This document shows positions 11,291-25,620 of a stretch of DNA of 64,000 nt, one piece after another; the first letter of the stretch is position 1, and the number at the start of each line of letters is the position of its first letter. Origin of the DNA: Alisma plantago-aquatica (lineage: Eukaryota; Streptophyta; Magnoliopsida; Alismatales; Alismataceae); assembly GCA_963693085.1 (NCBI GenBank), contig OY856409.1:1536363072-1536427071 (forward strand), given 5' to 3'. The translations under genes were made by a program, and so were the position numbers. The notes under the pieces were generated by a model. The model saw nothing but the letters and a program-made list of their open reading frames with translations. It did no database searches and was not told where the DNA came from.

Positions 11291-13540
11291 TGTTGGTTAT
11301 GTATGCCCAGAGAGCCAATCATGTGATGATTGTAATGGCATATCATGTAAAAATGATTTGATTATTAATAAAAGGCAAGCTTCCAATTTATTTTGTTTAA
11401 TTCAGTTATGAGATAATGACGTAACATTATAAATGTCTAGAGAATAATATTACTCAATGACGTATGTCTTCAAGTATGTGACTTGGAAGAAATGAGGTCA
11501 TACAGATGTTAAGAGTACATATTTACATTCTCATTATATCCCTGATTGGTTTTTATTGTGGAAGGTTGATAGACATCAATAACACATAAGATCAGAGTGT
11601 GAGTTGGTTGATGACTGAGTCTCATTGGTCATGATATGGCGATATCAAACCAATCACACAGATACAAGTTAGAGAACAATGTATCACACAGACCCAGTGT
11701 GAGATTGACACATGGAAGCCATCCTTATGGAAGTCATAGTCAACTCTCACAGTGATGGTGGTGGTTGTGGTTCTTACACCTAAAATTACTACACTCAACA
11801 CATGTTGTTGGGTACACTTTGACATCATCAAACATAGTCTTAAAAGATGGGTTGTAATAACGGTGATGATTGGGTGGCTTTGACACATGGTGATTGACTG
11901 TGAGTGATAGACATGGGATTTGTTCCTCCTACTAGAGTGTGATGTCCTAGGCCTCTTGATAAGCGAGATGGAGAAAAGCATGGCCATGCACATTTGAATC
12001 AATATGTAATATTGAGCTTACATATATCTCAAACAGTCTGCTCTTGGTTCTAGAAAAAAGATTGAATAATAATGAGGGTGACTGCTCTATGCCTCTAGTT
12101 TAATATGGACATCAGTGACAAAGGAACTATAAAAACATTGCAAGACCATGCACAGATTGTAGGTTGAAGTTGTTCACCAACTTTTCCATTTACTTGGGAA
12201 GCAATAATGTGCAACTAGGCATCACTCTTTTCTTGTGATGTCATAAGTTATTATGGACATTCACTGCCAACATGATATGGGACCTATAGGGTCACACACA
12301 CAGAAACTCATCTAGAAGAGGTGTTTGATCTTGAATGATAATTGAATTAAGTACTAAAGTGCTTAGGTACTCAATTCACACAACATATCGACAAATTGAC
12401 TGATTGAACTACCAAACAACCATCTCATTGGGTGAGATGGTCGTTTGGGCATCCAGACAGGCGTCTCAAGTGTTGAGACGACCGTTTCGATTGTCAAGAA
12501 AATCAAAAACTGAATTGGCTTAGTTGTGTCCTATGAACTGACCGGTTCAAGTTGTTGAACCGATCAGCTCGACTCAAACTCACCAGACAACCATCTAGGT
12601 GAGTGAGACGGGCATCTCGCTTGTGTGAGACGGCCCGGTTGGGACGAACAAAAGTTCTGGAGGCTTTCCGAACTCGTTTCAATTGCACATATTTGGGGTG
12701 TAAGTAAATAAATATATGACATTAGCCATGAAACGATTCACCAATTCATATTTGACTAAGAAAGCACGAAATGACCGTCTCACGTGTGAGACAATGGTCT
12801 CACTTGGTGAGATGACCATTTTGTCACAAGCAGGTTGTGAAATTTCTAGAAAAGTTGTGAAAATTCTAGATCTACTTGTCCTTTCCACTCCCTCTTTAGT
12901 CTCGCATTGGTTGAGGAATGGGAAACCTGATCCTAACCCCTCCTATATATAGAGGGGTATTGGGGGCTTCCCAAAGTACAACTCCAACACAGACAAGTGA
13001 GAATCAGTTCATCTAATAATTGTTGTCCTCTCTGATTGTGGTAACCACGAGAGCCCCGTCAAGTCCTACCCGACAAAGGAGGGATAGCTACAGGAGAGAA
13101 CAACTAAGAGTTGTTGTTGTGGGAGAGCAAGTCGGTGACTAGTACACCAACAGAGAGGGACAACTCCTTTCTTTCTGGTCTAGCAGGACGACAGGAGTTC
13201 TAGGCGGTCTGTGTAGACTACCATAGAGGCCGGAAGTTGTTATTTGCCGCTTGAAGGATAACGTCAACCAACAGTCCGCGACAAGAGGAGCTGCTGAAGA
13301 AGACAATGTTCGTAACTGCAGTCCGCGGTACAGACCAAGAGGTGCAGCAGTCAGACGAGTCTCAATGCAACTAGGATTCAGAGTTGCGCATCTACAACGA
13401 CGAGGATTGTCGCTGGATTTGCTCCAGGACCAGTATATCCCATAAATCATCCGTCCTGCATTAAAGCTATTGACACGATCTACTGTTTATGGGGATATGG
13501 TAATAAAGTTTAAAATTCCGCTGCCTGCTCTGTACCGACA
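11291..13540 (+). repeat. 3' LTR of the truncated Copia copy
   Basis: It starts TGTTGGTTATGTATGCCC right after the purine stretch AAGTGAGAGTC and ends ...TGTACCGACA. Length 2250 bp, close to the 2268 and 2270 bp of the younger copy, with which it aligns throughout at clearly lower identity. The motif-rich U3 part (about 12400-12830) holds paired words such as CCATCTCA/TGAGATGG and GAGACGACCGTTTC instead of the GAACCGATCGGTTC words of the younger copy. The TATA box is at 12944. The next bases (GTTGA) would be the target duplication, but the left partner is lost. Confidence 0.85.
12944..12951 (+). promoter_or_regulatory. TATA box of the old Copia LTR
   Basis: TATATATA followed by GAGGGGTATTGGGGGCTTC. 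It is the counterpart of the TATA boxes at 20380 and 27329 in the younger LTRs, where the same trailing GTATTGGGGGCTTC context is kept. Confidence 0.6.
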
Positions 13541-14206
13541 GTTGAAACCCAATGAGAGGTGGCATAAGTTGAACTTAGGTTGTGTGGCTTGGAAACATGG
13601 GCTTTCTGGAGCCAAGGGTCATGGGCATTGTTCGCGATTCTCATGGTGAGATCATTGTAGATTTTTCGGGACCTAAGATGCTGGATTGGGCCAACTAGAC
13701 TGCCTTCCGGGTGCCCTTGAGGCAGGTGTCTCAGTTCAATGAGGTTTATTATCAAGTGCGACAATAGGAGGTTTTTGAGTCTCATTTCCTCTAATTCAAT
13801 GCCTTGGAGGCTAAGCGAATGGGTAGATCGTATTAGGGGGAGGGCTCATTCTGGAGGCTGGCTGACCTCTATTTTGTACAAAGTAGCGAACAAATTAACT
13901 TATTGGACTGGTGGAATATGATGTGGGCCTTGAAATGACATATGTCTTCAAGGAGCTTGGATCTAAGTCCCCACCCCCATGTCTGTGGGACCTACATGTT
14001 GCATCTTGGGGCATTTCTTATTTGAGGCGTGAGACAGTTGTTTGTGTTTGAGTTTGATCTCGATAGGTATATCATTTTTTTCGTAGGTGTTAGTTTCTTC
14101 GGTTGAGTGAGGTTCTTGCTCTATCAAAGGTCTCCTTATAATATTTTTTTGGTTGATAGCCCCTGGGATGAATAAAATTCCCCTATGGTTGAAAAAAGAA
14201 AAACTA
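13541..14206 (+). pseudogene. LINE relic: RNase H domain and 3' tail
   Basis: Broken frames read as a plant non-LTR-type RNase H: a WHKLNL start near 13559, GIVRDSHGEII near 13623-13655, then IKCDN near 13750 and the PWRLSEWVDRIR block near 13801. Stops and shifts are frequent. The segment ends in a 3'-UTR-like ATGAATAAAATTCCCC followed by an A-rich tail (about 14192-14206), as in LINEs. The upstream part of this LINE is missing, replaced by the Copia copy that inserted at about 13541. It is distinct from the LINE downstream of the kinase gene, which lacks a recognisable RNase H. Confidence 0.6.
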
Positions 14207-14467
14207 AGACCCACAGATCCTTTCTTCTTGGCAAGTGTCCAAAGTTTTAGTTGGTAGCACAGAAGTTGTCCCTCCACAAGTGAGAGTCACCAACAAGGCA
14301 GTCAATGTGATTACTCCGACACCATTGAATTTGTATACCGGTCAGCGCACGATGTAAGGCATCGTACACACAAGGGAAATGGGAATGCTATTGAATATTG
14401 ACTACCTTGGTAAATCAGCTTTCACTGTACAGGTACATCTGAGAGCCGGCGCAAGCAGTTCCGAACC
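14207..14467 (+). promoter_or_regulatory. Upstream region of the receptor kinase gene
   Basis: Only about 260 bp separate the LINE tail from the start codon. A weak TATA-like GTATACC lies near 14332, a TTGACT W-box core at 14398-14403, and a GATGTAAGGCATC palindrome near 14351. The start context GAACCATGG is favourable. None of these sites is strong; the actual transcription start is not evident. Confidence 0.3.
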
Positions 14468-17738
<3,271 letters not shown>

Positions 17739-18143
17739 ATTAGATGGCAAGTGTTGACTGCAGCGGCCAGTTTTGAATTGAAGGGGCTCGTCGGTTGACC
17801 GTGCCAATTCTTCAAAGAAAACGGGTTTTGTATAACCAAATCTTAATTTGAAGCCTTTGTCCATTGTGCGAGAATTAGAAAAGTTGGGGAAAATTACATC
17901 TAGACATAGCAGTATTAGGTAATACAAGTACAGAAAAAGGTTCATTATTATAAAAGATTGATTCAATAAAAAAAAATCTTGCAGGACACCGAGAATGAAT
18001 TTGTTGGTAATACATGTGTATTTTATACTCAGACTCCGATTGGTTTACCTATGTGGAACTCATTTTCTAGAAACTTTAGTTCAATATTCAGAATTTTAGT
18101 TTATTTATTTCCATGCAATTGGCTTGTGATAAATGTAAATATG
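17739..18143 (+). other. 3' flank of the receptor kinase gene
   Basis: Non-coding. A canonical AATAAA lies at 17965-17970, about 230 nt after the stop codon, followed by an A9 run, and is a plausible polyadenylation signal. The segment ends at the LINE target site, so the LINE sits just past or inside the 3' UTR. Confidence 0.45.
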
Positions 18144-18158
18144 AAAATCATTAAAAAT
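18144..18158. repeat. Left target-site duplication of the LINE (15 bp)
   Basis: AAAATCATTAAAAAT, identical to 32402-32416. Perfect long duplications of this kind are produced by target-primed reverse transcription. Confidence 0.9.
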
Positions 18159-18220
18159 TCTGAATATTGGCTTGGGAAAAAAAATAATGGTATCAAAAGA
18201 AGGATCCCATAGAGGGAGAG

Positions 18221-18672
18221 ATGGCTCGCCCTGGTGGCTCTGGCGATGGAGAAGGCGATCGAAGGAAGGGTGGTGGTATAGATTTCTGGGGTGGAGGACT
18301 TCCTCCTCCTCTTGGTATTCCTCGCAGACCAGATACTAGAAAGAGGCCTAATGTGGTCGGAGTTGAGAAAGAACCACGGAGATGGTCAGATCTGTTTGGA
18401 AACAAGGAGGTGGCCCAGGATGCAGGTGCTTTGAAGCCGAAGGAGCTCACACTGAAAGAAGGGGCCATTATCTATTCTAGATCGATAGCTGAGAAGAATG
18501 CTAGCAAATGGAGAATGACGGCAGCTGGGTATATTGTAGATCTAAAGCCACACTGGCCGTCTCTGCAAGTTCATCTCCAAGATCTTTGGAAGGTGAAAGG
18601 TTCTATTGAGATAATCTCAAGAGGGAACGGGTATTTTGTTATTAATTTCTCAGAGGCGGAGGATATGGAGAC
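18221..18672 (+). pseudogene. LINE ORF1, 5' part (before the Copia insertion)
   Basis: The frame opens with MARPGGSGDGEGD, a Gly/Arg-rich N terminus, and passes into a segment typical of plant LINE ORF1 DUF4283 proteins (SLQVHLQDLWKVKG... then INFSEAEDME). It is cut after 150 codons plus 2 nt by the Copia 5' LTR. When the Copia element and one copy of its 5-bp target duplication are left out, the frame continues at 27896 without shift. The predicted role is binding the LINE RNA and chaperoning reverse transcription. Confidence 0.85.
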
Positions 18673-19858
18673 TGTTGGTATGTATGCCCTGAGAGCCAAT
18701 CATGTGATGATTGGTGGGATACATTAAGATTGATTTGATAAACATCAAAGGCGAGCTTCCAATTCTTTCTGATTCAGTCATATGAGATAGTGATAGAACA
18801 GATTGAATGTCTAGAGAATGACAGTACTCAATGACGTATGCCTTCAGGTTCATGACCTGAACGATGAGATCATACGGATGCTAAGAGTTTGTACATTCTT
18901 GTTGTGTCCCTAGTCGGATGTCATTGTGGAAGGTAGATAGACAGCAATGACACACAAGACTAGATTGTGGTGTTGGTTGATGACAGAATCTCATTAGTCA
19001 TGATATAGAGATATCAAACCAAACACATAGGTACTTGTTAGAGAACAAGTGTACCGGACAGACCCACCGTGAGTTTGACACATGGAACAATGAGATGGTA
19101 GTCACAGTCAGTACTCACAGTGATGGTGGTGAGTGTGATTCTTAGACCTGAAATCACTACACTCAATACATGTCGTTGGGCACACTTTGACATCATCAAA
19201 CGCAGTCCTGAAACATAGGTTGTTATAAAGGTGATGATTGGGTGTCTTTGACACATGGGGCTTTTGAGGGGTGAGTGATAGATATGGGATTTGTCCCTCC
19301 TGAGGGAGTTTGATATCCATGGCCACTTGATGAGTAGGATTGAGAAAGGCGTGCACGCATGTGTGAATCAGTATGTGATACTGATGTCATACATATCTCT
19401 TCCAGTCTACTCTGAGATCAAGGAACTGAATGAACGTTGACAAGATGACTGTTCCATGCCTTGAGTTCATTCGGGATATCAGTGATAAAGGAATTATACA
19501 CTCGCTGTAACACCATTCACGGATTGTAGGATGAAAGTTGTTCTCCAACTTTCTACTTTCACTTGGGTAGCACTGATGTGTGACTAGGCACCGCTCTTTG
19601 CTTGTGAAATCATAAGTGTTATGGACTTTCACTGCCAACGTGAAATGGACCTGTAGGGTCACACACATAGGATTTAACCCGGAAGAGGAGTTTTGTCCAC
19701 AAGCAATGTTTAGATTGATTATTAAAGGAGTTTAGTAGTTCAATTAAACACTCAATCAGTCGATGGCTCAATATCGTATGGTTCAAGGTGTTGGACGCAT
19801 TGATTGGAGTATCGGATTGATTGAAATCGCATTTGACTGATTCTGCACAACCTGCACT

Positions 19859-20275
19859 CCCAACCGATCGGTTCATGTGATGAACCGGTCGGCTGAGGTT
19901 GCTGAACCGGTCGGTTCAATTGTTGAACCGATCGGCTCATTCACAGAGTGAAACGACCGGTTCAAGTGTTGAACCAATCGGTTCTACTGGTGCAATCGAG
20001 CAACTTGGGAAAGTAGGATTGGTGAGAATTTTCCTTTCGTTTCAATTTCTAATTTGATTGGAAATAGGATTTCCAATTTGATTGGAAATAGTATTGGTAT
20101 TTCGATACCAATTGGGAAAGAAACAAGGAAAGTCTTTTCGAGCCGGATTAGGACCATGAACCGATCGGTTCAGGGCACCAACCGATTGGTTGGAGTGCCC
20201 CAAACGGTCGGCTTAGGTCCAACCGATCGGCTCAGTGGCTGAACCGACCGGTTCAGCAGTGAACCGATCAGTTCA
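19859..20275. repeat. Palindromic motif array in the Copia U3
   Basis: About a dozen copies of a 10-14-bp near-palindrome around (G)AACCGATCGGTT(C), in two clusters: 19859-19990 and 20155-20275. Variants have GGTC, GACC or AATC at the centre. It lies about 100-520 bp upstream of the TATA box, where LTR enhancers usually sit. The 3' LTR has the same array at about 26807-27225. One copy contains ACCGAC, the DRE/CRT core bound by DREB factors. Binding by any factor is inferred only. Confidence 0.8.
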
Positions 20276-20379
20276 GGTTGCGAGATGGTTGCTTTTTCTT
20301 GTGGAAAATCCTGAACCCTTCTACTCCTGCTTTTAGTCCCGCATTTCCCGGGATGGAGAACCCTGTCCCATGACTCTCC

Positions 20380-20387
20380 TATATATA
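20380..20387 (+). promoter_or_regulatory. TATA box of the Copia 5' LTR
   Basis: CTCCTATATATAGGGGGTATTGGGGG; the only strong TATA box in the LTR, placed after the motif array. The U3/R border is expected about 30 nt downstream. Confidence 0.7.
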
Positions 20388-20941
20388 GGGGGTATTGGGG
20401 GCTTCTCATAGAACAGCTCAGTGCAACCAGTTGCTCTGCAAGTTGTCGTTCTCTCTGGTTTTGGTAACCGTGAGAGAGCCCGGGCAAGTGCTTCCCGAAA
20501 AAGGGAGGTGCAGCAAGGGAAGGACAACTGCAGTTGCAACAGGAGGCAGGAGAGTGTGTTGGCGACTAGTACATCAATAGGAGGGTGCGACTCCTTCCAC
20601 TTCCTTGTGGGACAAGGAGTGTGGAGTTCCAGGTGGTCCGTGTGGACTACTATAGAGGCGGGAGGACACTGCCGCTTAGGAGGACAACTGTCATCTGACA
20701 GTCCGGTTCGAGTAGGAGTTGTCAGTCCCGGTGCGACCAGGAGCTGCACAGACGCCGTCGAAGTCCGGAGTTGAAGACTACGCATTGTGTGAGGTATTGT
20801 CGCCGAGCAAGCCTCAGGACAAGGTATGATTCCACAAACCATCCTTTCCAATTATATAGACGTTGACGCGTTTCCTCGGTATGGGTTTGGGGAGAAATTT
20901 TTGTTTCCGCTTCCTTCTCTGTCTCTCCTAAAACCCAACAG

Positions 20942-20953
20942 TGGTATCAGAGC
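20942..20953 (+). promoter_or_regulatory. Primer binding site (tRNA-iMet)
   Basis: TGGTATCAGAGC, one base after the 5' LTR end. This is the standard complement to the 3' end of plant initiator-methionine tRNA used to prime minus-strand synthesis. Confidence 0.92.
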
Positions 20954-22387
20954 CACGTCAACTGCTCTATATTTTAGGAATATCTATATGATCGATTTTG
21001 GTTTGTCGCCTTTATTTATTGCATACGATGCGAATAATATCGGCTTTATGCATGTCCAATCCTAAATCCACAAATCCCTAATTACATATATGATATGTAT
21101 TATTAATGCACTCGATACGCGTTGCCCTTAAACGAGTTTTGTGGTGGATGTGTGTAGCATGATTATGGCCTATAAACCCCTATCTGTGTGTGGTTGTGTG
21201 TGGTTGCTTGCATCTCGGTCTGCGCACCGATCTTCCCTCTCTTATTCCTGATGTAACTCGAAATAATTCGAGATTCTTTTCTACCTTTGCTCCCCCCTGA
21301 ATGTAAATCGGGGTTTCCCTTTTAAAGCAATGTAATAAATAGAATAGGATTTTATTTCCTGTTATGTCAAAGACCGGCGGACATCAAGACGACTGCTCAG
21401 ACGATCGGTTCAAGGAGTGAACCGATCGGTTGACGTTCCAGACGGTCGGTTCAAGGAGTGAACTGATCGGTTGATGACCGGTTCGAGGAGCGAGACGAGC
21501 GGGTGGCGGACATGACGAGATGCACGACGACCAGGCGAACCGATCGGTTGGAGGAGCCAACCGATCGGCTGGTGGCACCCAGACGACCGGCTGGAGAGTA
21601 CAGATCATTCATGTGATGAGTTGATCAACTCGGATGGCAAGGCACAGAGTTCATCTTGTACAGGTTGCATGTGATGTTGACCTAGATGACCGTGATTCCT
21701 CTTGGCTCGAGGAATCACATTAGGATGGCCATAATCATCGCTTTTTATCGTTTGTGCATGTTTTCTGTGGGATATAGCATGTATATGATACGTATTATGT
21801 ATTGTGGTGATTGGATATGTATATGTATATAAAATCAAATCCCTCATTAAAATATTAAGTTTTAGATGCCTTCCAAATGTGACACACGTGAAAAGCTTGA
21901 TCGACCAAGTGTGGGCACGCCCAAGCGTGGTGCACCGTCTATCTCGTGGAAGCGTGAAGGATGAATGTGTGGGTCTGCCCAAGCAGGGTGCACATTCATC
22001 GTGTTTGCTTTGGGTCGGACTTAACAAGGTGACCTAGATAGGATCTAGCGCCTTGAGGCATGGAGATGATCATTTCAAGGAGTTGTATATGACATCTTAT
22101 CAAGAGTTGCATATGATGCAATTGGCAAAAGTTACCTACCTGAGAGATCTATGTTGTGGATGACAGCCCTAGCTGGTCCATGGCTTAGAGGATTTCAAGA
22201 TCTTGCCCACTAGAAGGTTGTACGCTGCAATCTTCCGAATTGATGGTGAGGGCTATCAATTTGAACTAAAATAGTGGGAGCGATAATCAATTAAAGGCCT
22301 AATTATATCGTCAAATTTTCAAATCAATCAAATAAGTCAAAAATGAGTTTTTGGACTAAAATTGCATATTTTCCTTTTGTAGTTCAA
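20954..22387 (+). other. Long leader of the young Copia element
   Basis: About 1.4 kb without a credible gene. A third cluster of AACCGATCGGTT-like words occupies about 21398-21600 (about eight copies), this time inside the transcribed leader. The final 450 bp are shared with the leader relic of the truncated copy at 7100-7529. Confidence 0.7.
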
Positions 22388-23219
22388 ATGGAAACAAACA
22401 ACAACAACTTTTCTTTGCGATCGGTCCTTGACAAGGACAAGCTAAATGGGACAAACTTCCATGACTGGTATCGGACATTGAGAATTGTTCTCACTCGAGC
22501 GTAAGCTCTATGTCCTGGATACTCCAATTCCAGAGGAACCCGCTCCTAATGCACCAAAGACAGAAAGGGATGCTTACAAGAAGCATTCTGATGATGCCAT
22601 TGATGCAAAGTGCTTGATGCTATGTTCAATGAACCATGAGTTGCAGAGGCAACATGAGAACATGGGTGTCATAGAGATGATTCTGCATCTCAGGAACATG
22701 TATGAAGATCAGGCACGGCAAGAGAGGTACAATGTTTCTAGGGTGCTGTTCAAGTGCGTCATGACAGAAGGAGATCCAGTTGGTCCTCACACACTCAAGA
22801 TGATTGGGTATGTGGAGAACCTGCAGAGACTGGGATTTCCACTGAGCCAAGAGTTGGCTACTGACGTGATACTGCAATCGTTGCCAGAATCTTACAGTCA
22901 GTTTGTGATGAACTACAACATGAACAACTTTGATAGGCCACTGTCAGAGTTGTTGGGCATGTTGAGGATAGCCGAGTTACAGATGAAGAAGGACAAGCCT
23001 AAATCTGTGATGGTGATCACGAGCAAGAAAGGCAAGTCCAAGCACAAGGGCAAGGGCAAAGCTAAGAAAGGTTCTGAAGCTAGCCAGGAGTCCAAGCCAT
23101 CTTCAGCTCTCAAGGCCAAGGGAGGTGTGACCAAGAAAGGAAATTGCCACCATTGTCAAAAGCCAGGACATTGGAAAAGGTCCTCTCTACCTGGAAGAAC
23201 AAAAGAAGAAGGAGGCGAC
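22388..23219 (+). pseudogene. Copia gag, two small frameshifts
   Basis: Starts at the ATG followed by four Asn codons. A first frame ends in a stop at 22502 while the family reading continues in another frame (SERKLYVL-like block from about 22497), implying a 1-nt change near 22490-22500. The main part (UBN2/retrotran_gag_2 type) runs to a CCHC zinc knuckle (CHHCQKPGHWK, 23147-23179). A second shift inside the knuckle replaces its last cysteine, and the frame stops at 23222; the alternative frame continues with the expected YLEEQKKKE tail. Gag packages the genomic RNA; this copy would not make a full one. Confidence 0.85.
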
Positions 23220-23222
23220 TGA

Positions 23223-25608
23223 AGGCTCTACTTGAAGGTGTCATGAAAATAAACTTGTAACACTTTTTGAGGTATATGATACCAAGATGTAAAGTGTAAA
23301 GCATTCTTATTTTGGGCAAGTGTTGCCTTTATAGACATGAATACTTTAGTTTATTTTCAGCCAATAAGGCATGTAATACAGTTATGAACTGCTATTTCAT
23401 ACTTGCCAATAGATAGAAACACTTTATTTTTGCATATTGTATGACAATGATGGCAATTAATAAAGAGATGTTTCAATTTATAAAGATGTGATCTTTGTGG
23501 CAATGCCTTATTTATCTTATGATATTTGATATGCATAAGATAAGACGATACCTAAAAGTTATAGATAACTCAAACAATTTAATTAGCATTAATCATGAGA
23601 AATTCATTCCTAGTTTCCATATGATGGATAAAACTAGACTCTTTTGGTTAGAGAACCAGTAAGGGACATGAATATCTTGGACATGATTGATCAATCTTCA
23701 CTAATGTAGTGGGAGAGTGATTATCCTATTAGGTATAATACATGTGATGTATTTACATACCTATTGGAATAAATGCTGATACTTTAAATGGTGTTTAGAG
23801 AAATACCAATATGAATATCTTGAAGTGTTCAAGATTATCATAAATGAAGTACAAATTTGGTAAAATATTAATTCTTGATGAGATCAATGAATGAAATACT
23901 TGGACCAAATGTTTGAGATCCTTATGAGTGATTATGATAGTGTATCATAGTGAACTCATGATTAAGGCATGGTGATGTCTGAATCAAGAAGGAATCATAC
24001 TCTAAGGAGTTAGAGAATGATTATCAAATAACTGAATTCTTCTTAATAAAAGAATACCCTATACTAATAAAAGAAATTAAGAATCACAAGGGTTGTGAGT
24101 TCTTATATCTTTAACAGATACACCTCAATTATCTATGTGATGAGTTGTTCATGTGATGAGTCAACTATCAAGATGAATATGAGGAACCGAATCTTGAGTT
24201 ATGGTTTATGACCATTACATCCTAAATGACATCCATGTGAACCATAAGGTATGACCTTGATGGTAGCACTCATTGGATCATATCCATAAGTGCAAATAAG
24301 TCTTAAGTGTTAAGACACATGGATAACATTTTGAGAAGGATGATGCTTGTTGATTGCAATTTAATGACTAAGACATTTGGCATATGGATACTAAAACCGC
24401 ATTCCTATGAGGAATAAAACCAGGATGTGTATGTGACACAGCCTACAAGGTTTATGAATCCACTAATGCAAATGAAGTCTATAAGTTACAATGAACTAAT
24501 CAATGTGATTGATTGAGTACAAGCAACTCAAAATTGGATCTTTACTTTGATGATATAGTCAAAGGGTTTGACTGATATGTCAAAGAGAAAGAAGGGATCT
24601 GTGATTTAGTGGGAGAGTATTCACATTCCACATATTGATGTGAAATGGAAATGTTCTAGATTGGAAATCCAAAAGTGGAAATTATCTTTAAGGAAGATAG
24701 AGATGTTTCCTATGTGATAGGAATAGAGATCTATAGAGATAGTTCTTGAAAATTTCTTGACCTGGAAAGAGAAAGCATACATTAGCAATCTGTACTGAAG
24801 TGTTCAGTATGCACAGATCCTTGGGAGAAAACTTGTCCATGTTACATGGAGTTAGTATCCCAAGGCCAAGTGTCCAATTCTTATGAAGAATGGGAACACT
24901 AAGAATAGATATGGATCTATCATGTATGTAATCATCCCATTATCTTGCATGTATGACATGGCAAGAATAAAATGCATTCATCATCTTGTATGTAGGACAT
25001 GGCAATATGATGTGCTCATCCTGATAACTCGTATGTAGGACATGACGAGTGGTTGTCTATCTACTTCCAGTAAGGGTTACTGGAATACCATAAGAACTTG
25101 ATAAGTACTTGGGAAGTACTAGTTCTATGGAAATAAGGAAGAGTTCGATGTAAAGAGTTACATTGATGCGAACTTCCGAAAGGATAGAAAATGAATCGCA
25201 AAATATACATAAGATGTATAAAAGTGGATGTTTGTTGATAATTGGAAGTGTTCCAATAAAACCATTTAAAAGGAAATGTCGAGTATCTATGTGTTAGAGA
25301 ACAACAGTAGATACTATATGGATCTGGAAGTTCATGAGATGAACTTATATTTCACTCATTGATGACAAGTCTGGAATCCTTGATCATGCAATGTGGCTAA
25401 AGGTTAGCAATGGAATACTAGATCGCATATTACGACAACTCCATCTCATATGTATGACGTACAGTGAAGAGATGTGAGACATGCAATTTGTACAGACTTT
25501 GGCAAGGTGTTGCCATTACTCACTATGTTTGCACTAAGAGCATAGTAACATGTGGGACATGTTTGAAGATCACTATGAATATGATTCAAGGGTGATTGGC
25601 TCGCAGTG
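23223..25608 (+). pseudogene. Copia pol, highly degenerate
   Basis: No open frame of useful length exists, but order-preserving echoes of Copia pol can be traced. A protease-like VYDT block lies near 23273. RT echoes lie near 24370-24570 (a WHMDTKTAF-like start, VYVTQPT, then a SNLDLYFDD-like block in shifting frames). A C-terminal echo lies near 25330-25480. The similarity is broken every few dozen bases by small indels. The gag-to-LTR distance is about 3.2 kb against 3.8 kb in the older truncated copy. This decay is far greater than the LTR divergence. Confidence 0.65.
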
Positions 25609-25620
25609 CAAGTGGGAGTC
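25609..25620 (+). promoter_or_regulatory. Polypurine tract of the Copia element
   Basis: The purine-rich CAAGTGGGAGTC lies directly before TGTTGG of the 3' LTR. The old copy has AAGTGAGAGTC in the same place. This is the expected plus-strand primer position. Confidence 0.6.

Larger units (their letters stand above)
7100..13540 (+). mobile_element. 5'-truncated Copia element, old copy
   Basis: It begins abruptly in leader sequence that aligns with 21,940 onward of the intact relative at 18673-27890 (shared words GGGTGCA, GGGTC(A/G)GACTTA and AGAGTTGCATATGATGCAATT). It continues through a broken gag-pol and ends with a 3' LTR (11291-13540). The 5' LTR, primer site and most of the leader are missing. 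The right flank continues as a LINE RNase H relic. The many frameshifts and stops show an old insertion. The left boundary is approximate. Confidence 0.85.
18673..20940 (+). repeat. 5' LTR of the young Copia element
   Basis: TGTTGGTATGTATGCCC ... CTAAAACCCAACA. It holds two clusters of near-palindromic AACCGATCGGTT words (19859-20275) upstream of a TATA box at 20380. Many short minus-strand open frames here are repeated in the 3' LTR and follow from the repeated motif; they are not genes. Confidence 0.95.

Noticed and set aside
13139..13450. Open frames on both strands in the old Copia LTR after the TATA box
   Set aside because: They correspond to the R/U5 segment shared with the other LTRs and to no protein family.
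19859..20275. CRISPR-like array
   Set aside because: Repeats are short, palindromic, variable and unevenly spaced, and this is plant nuclear DNA in an LTR.
19038..20487. A set of minus-strand open frames in the Copia LTR, repeated at 25986-27792
   Set aside because: They occur in both LTRs and result from the palindromic motif array and LTR duplication; no known domain is present.
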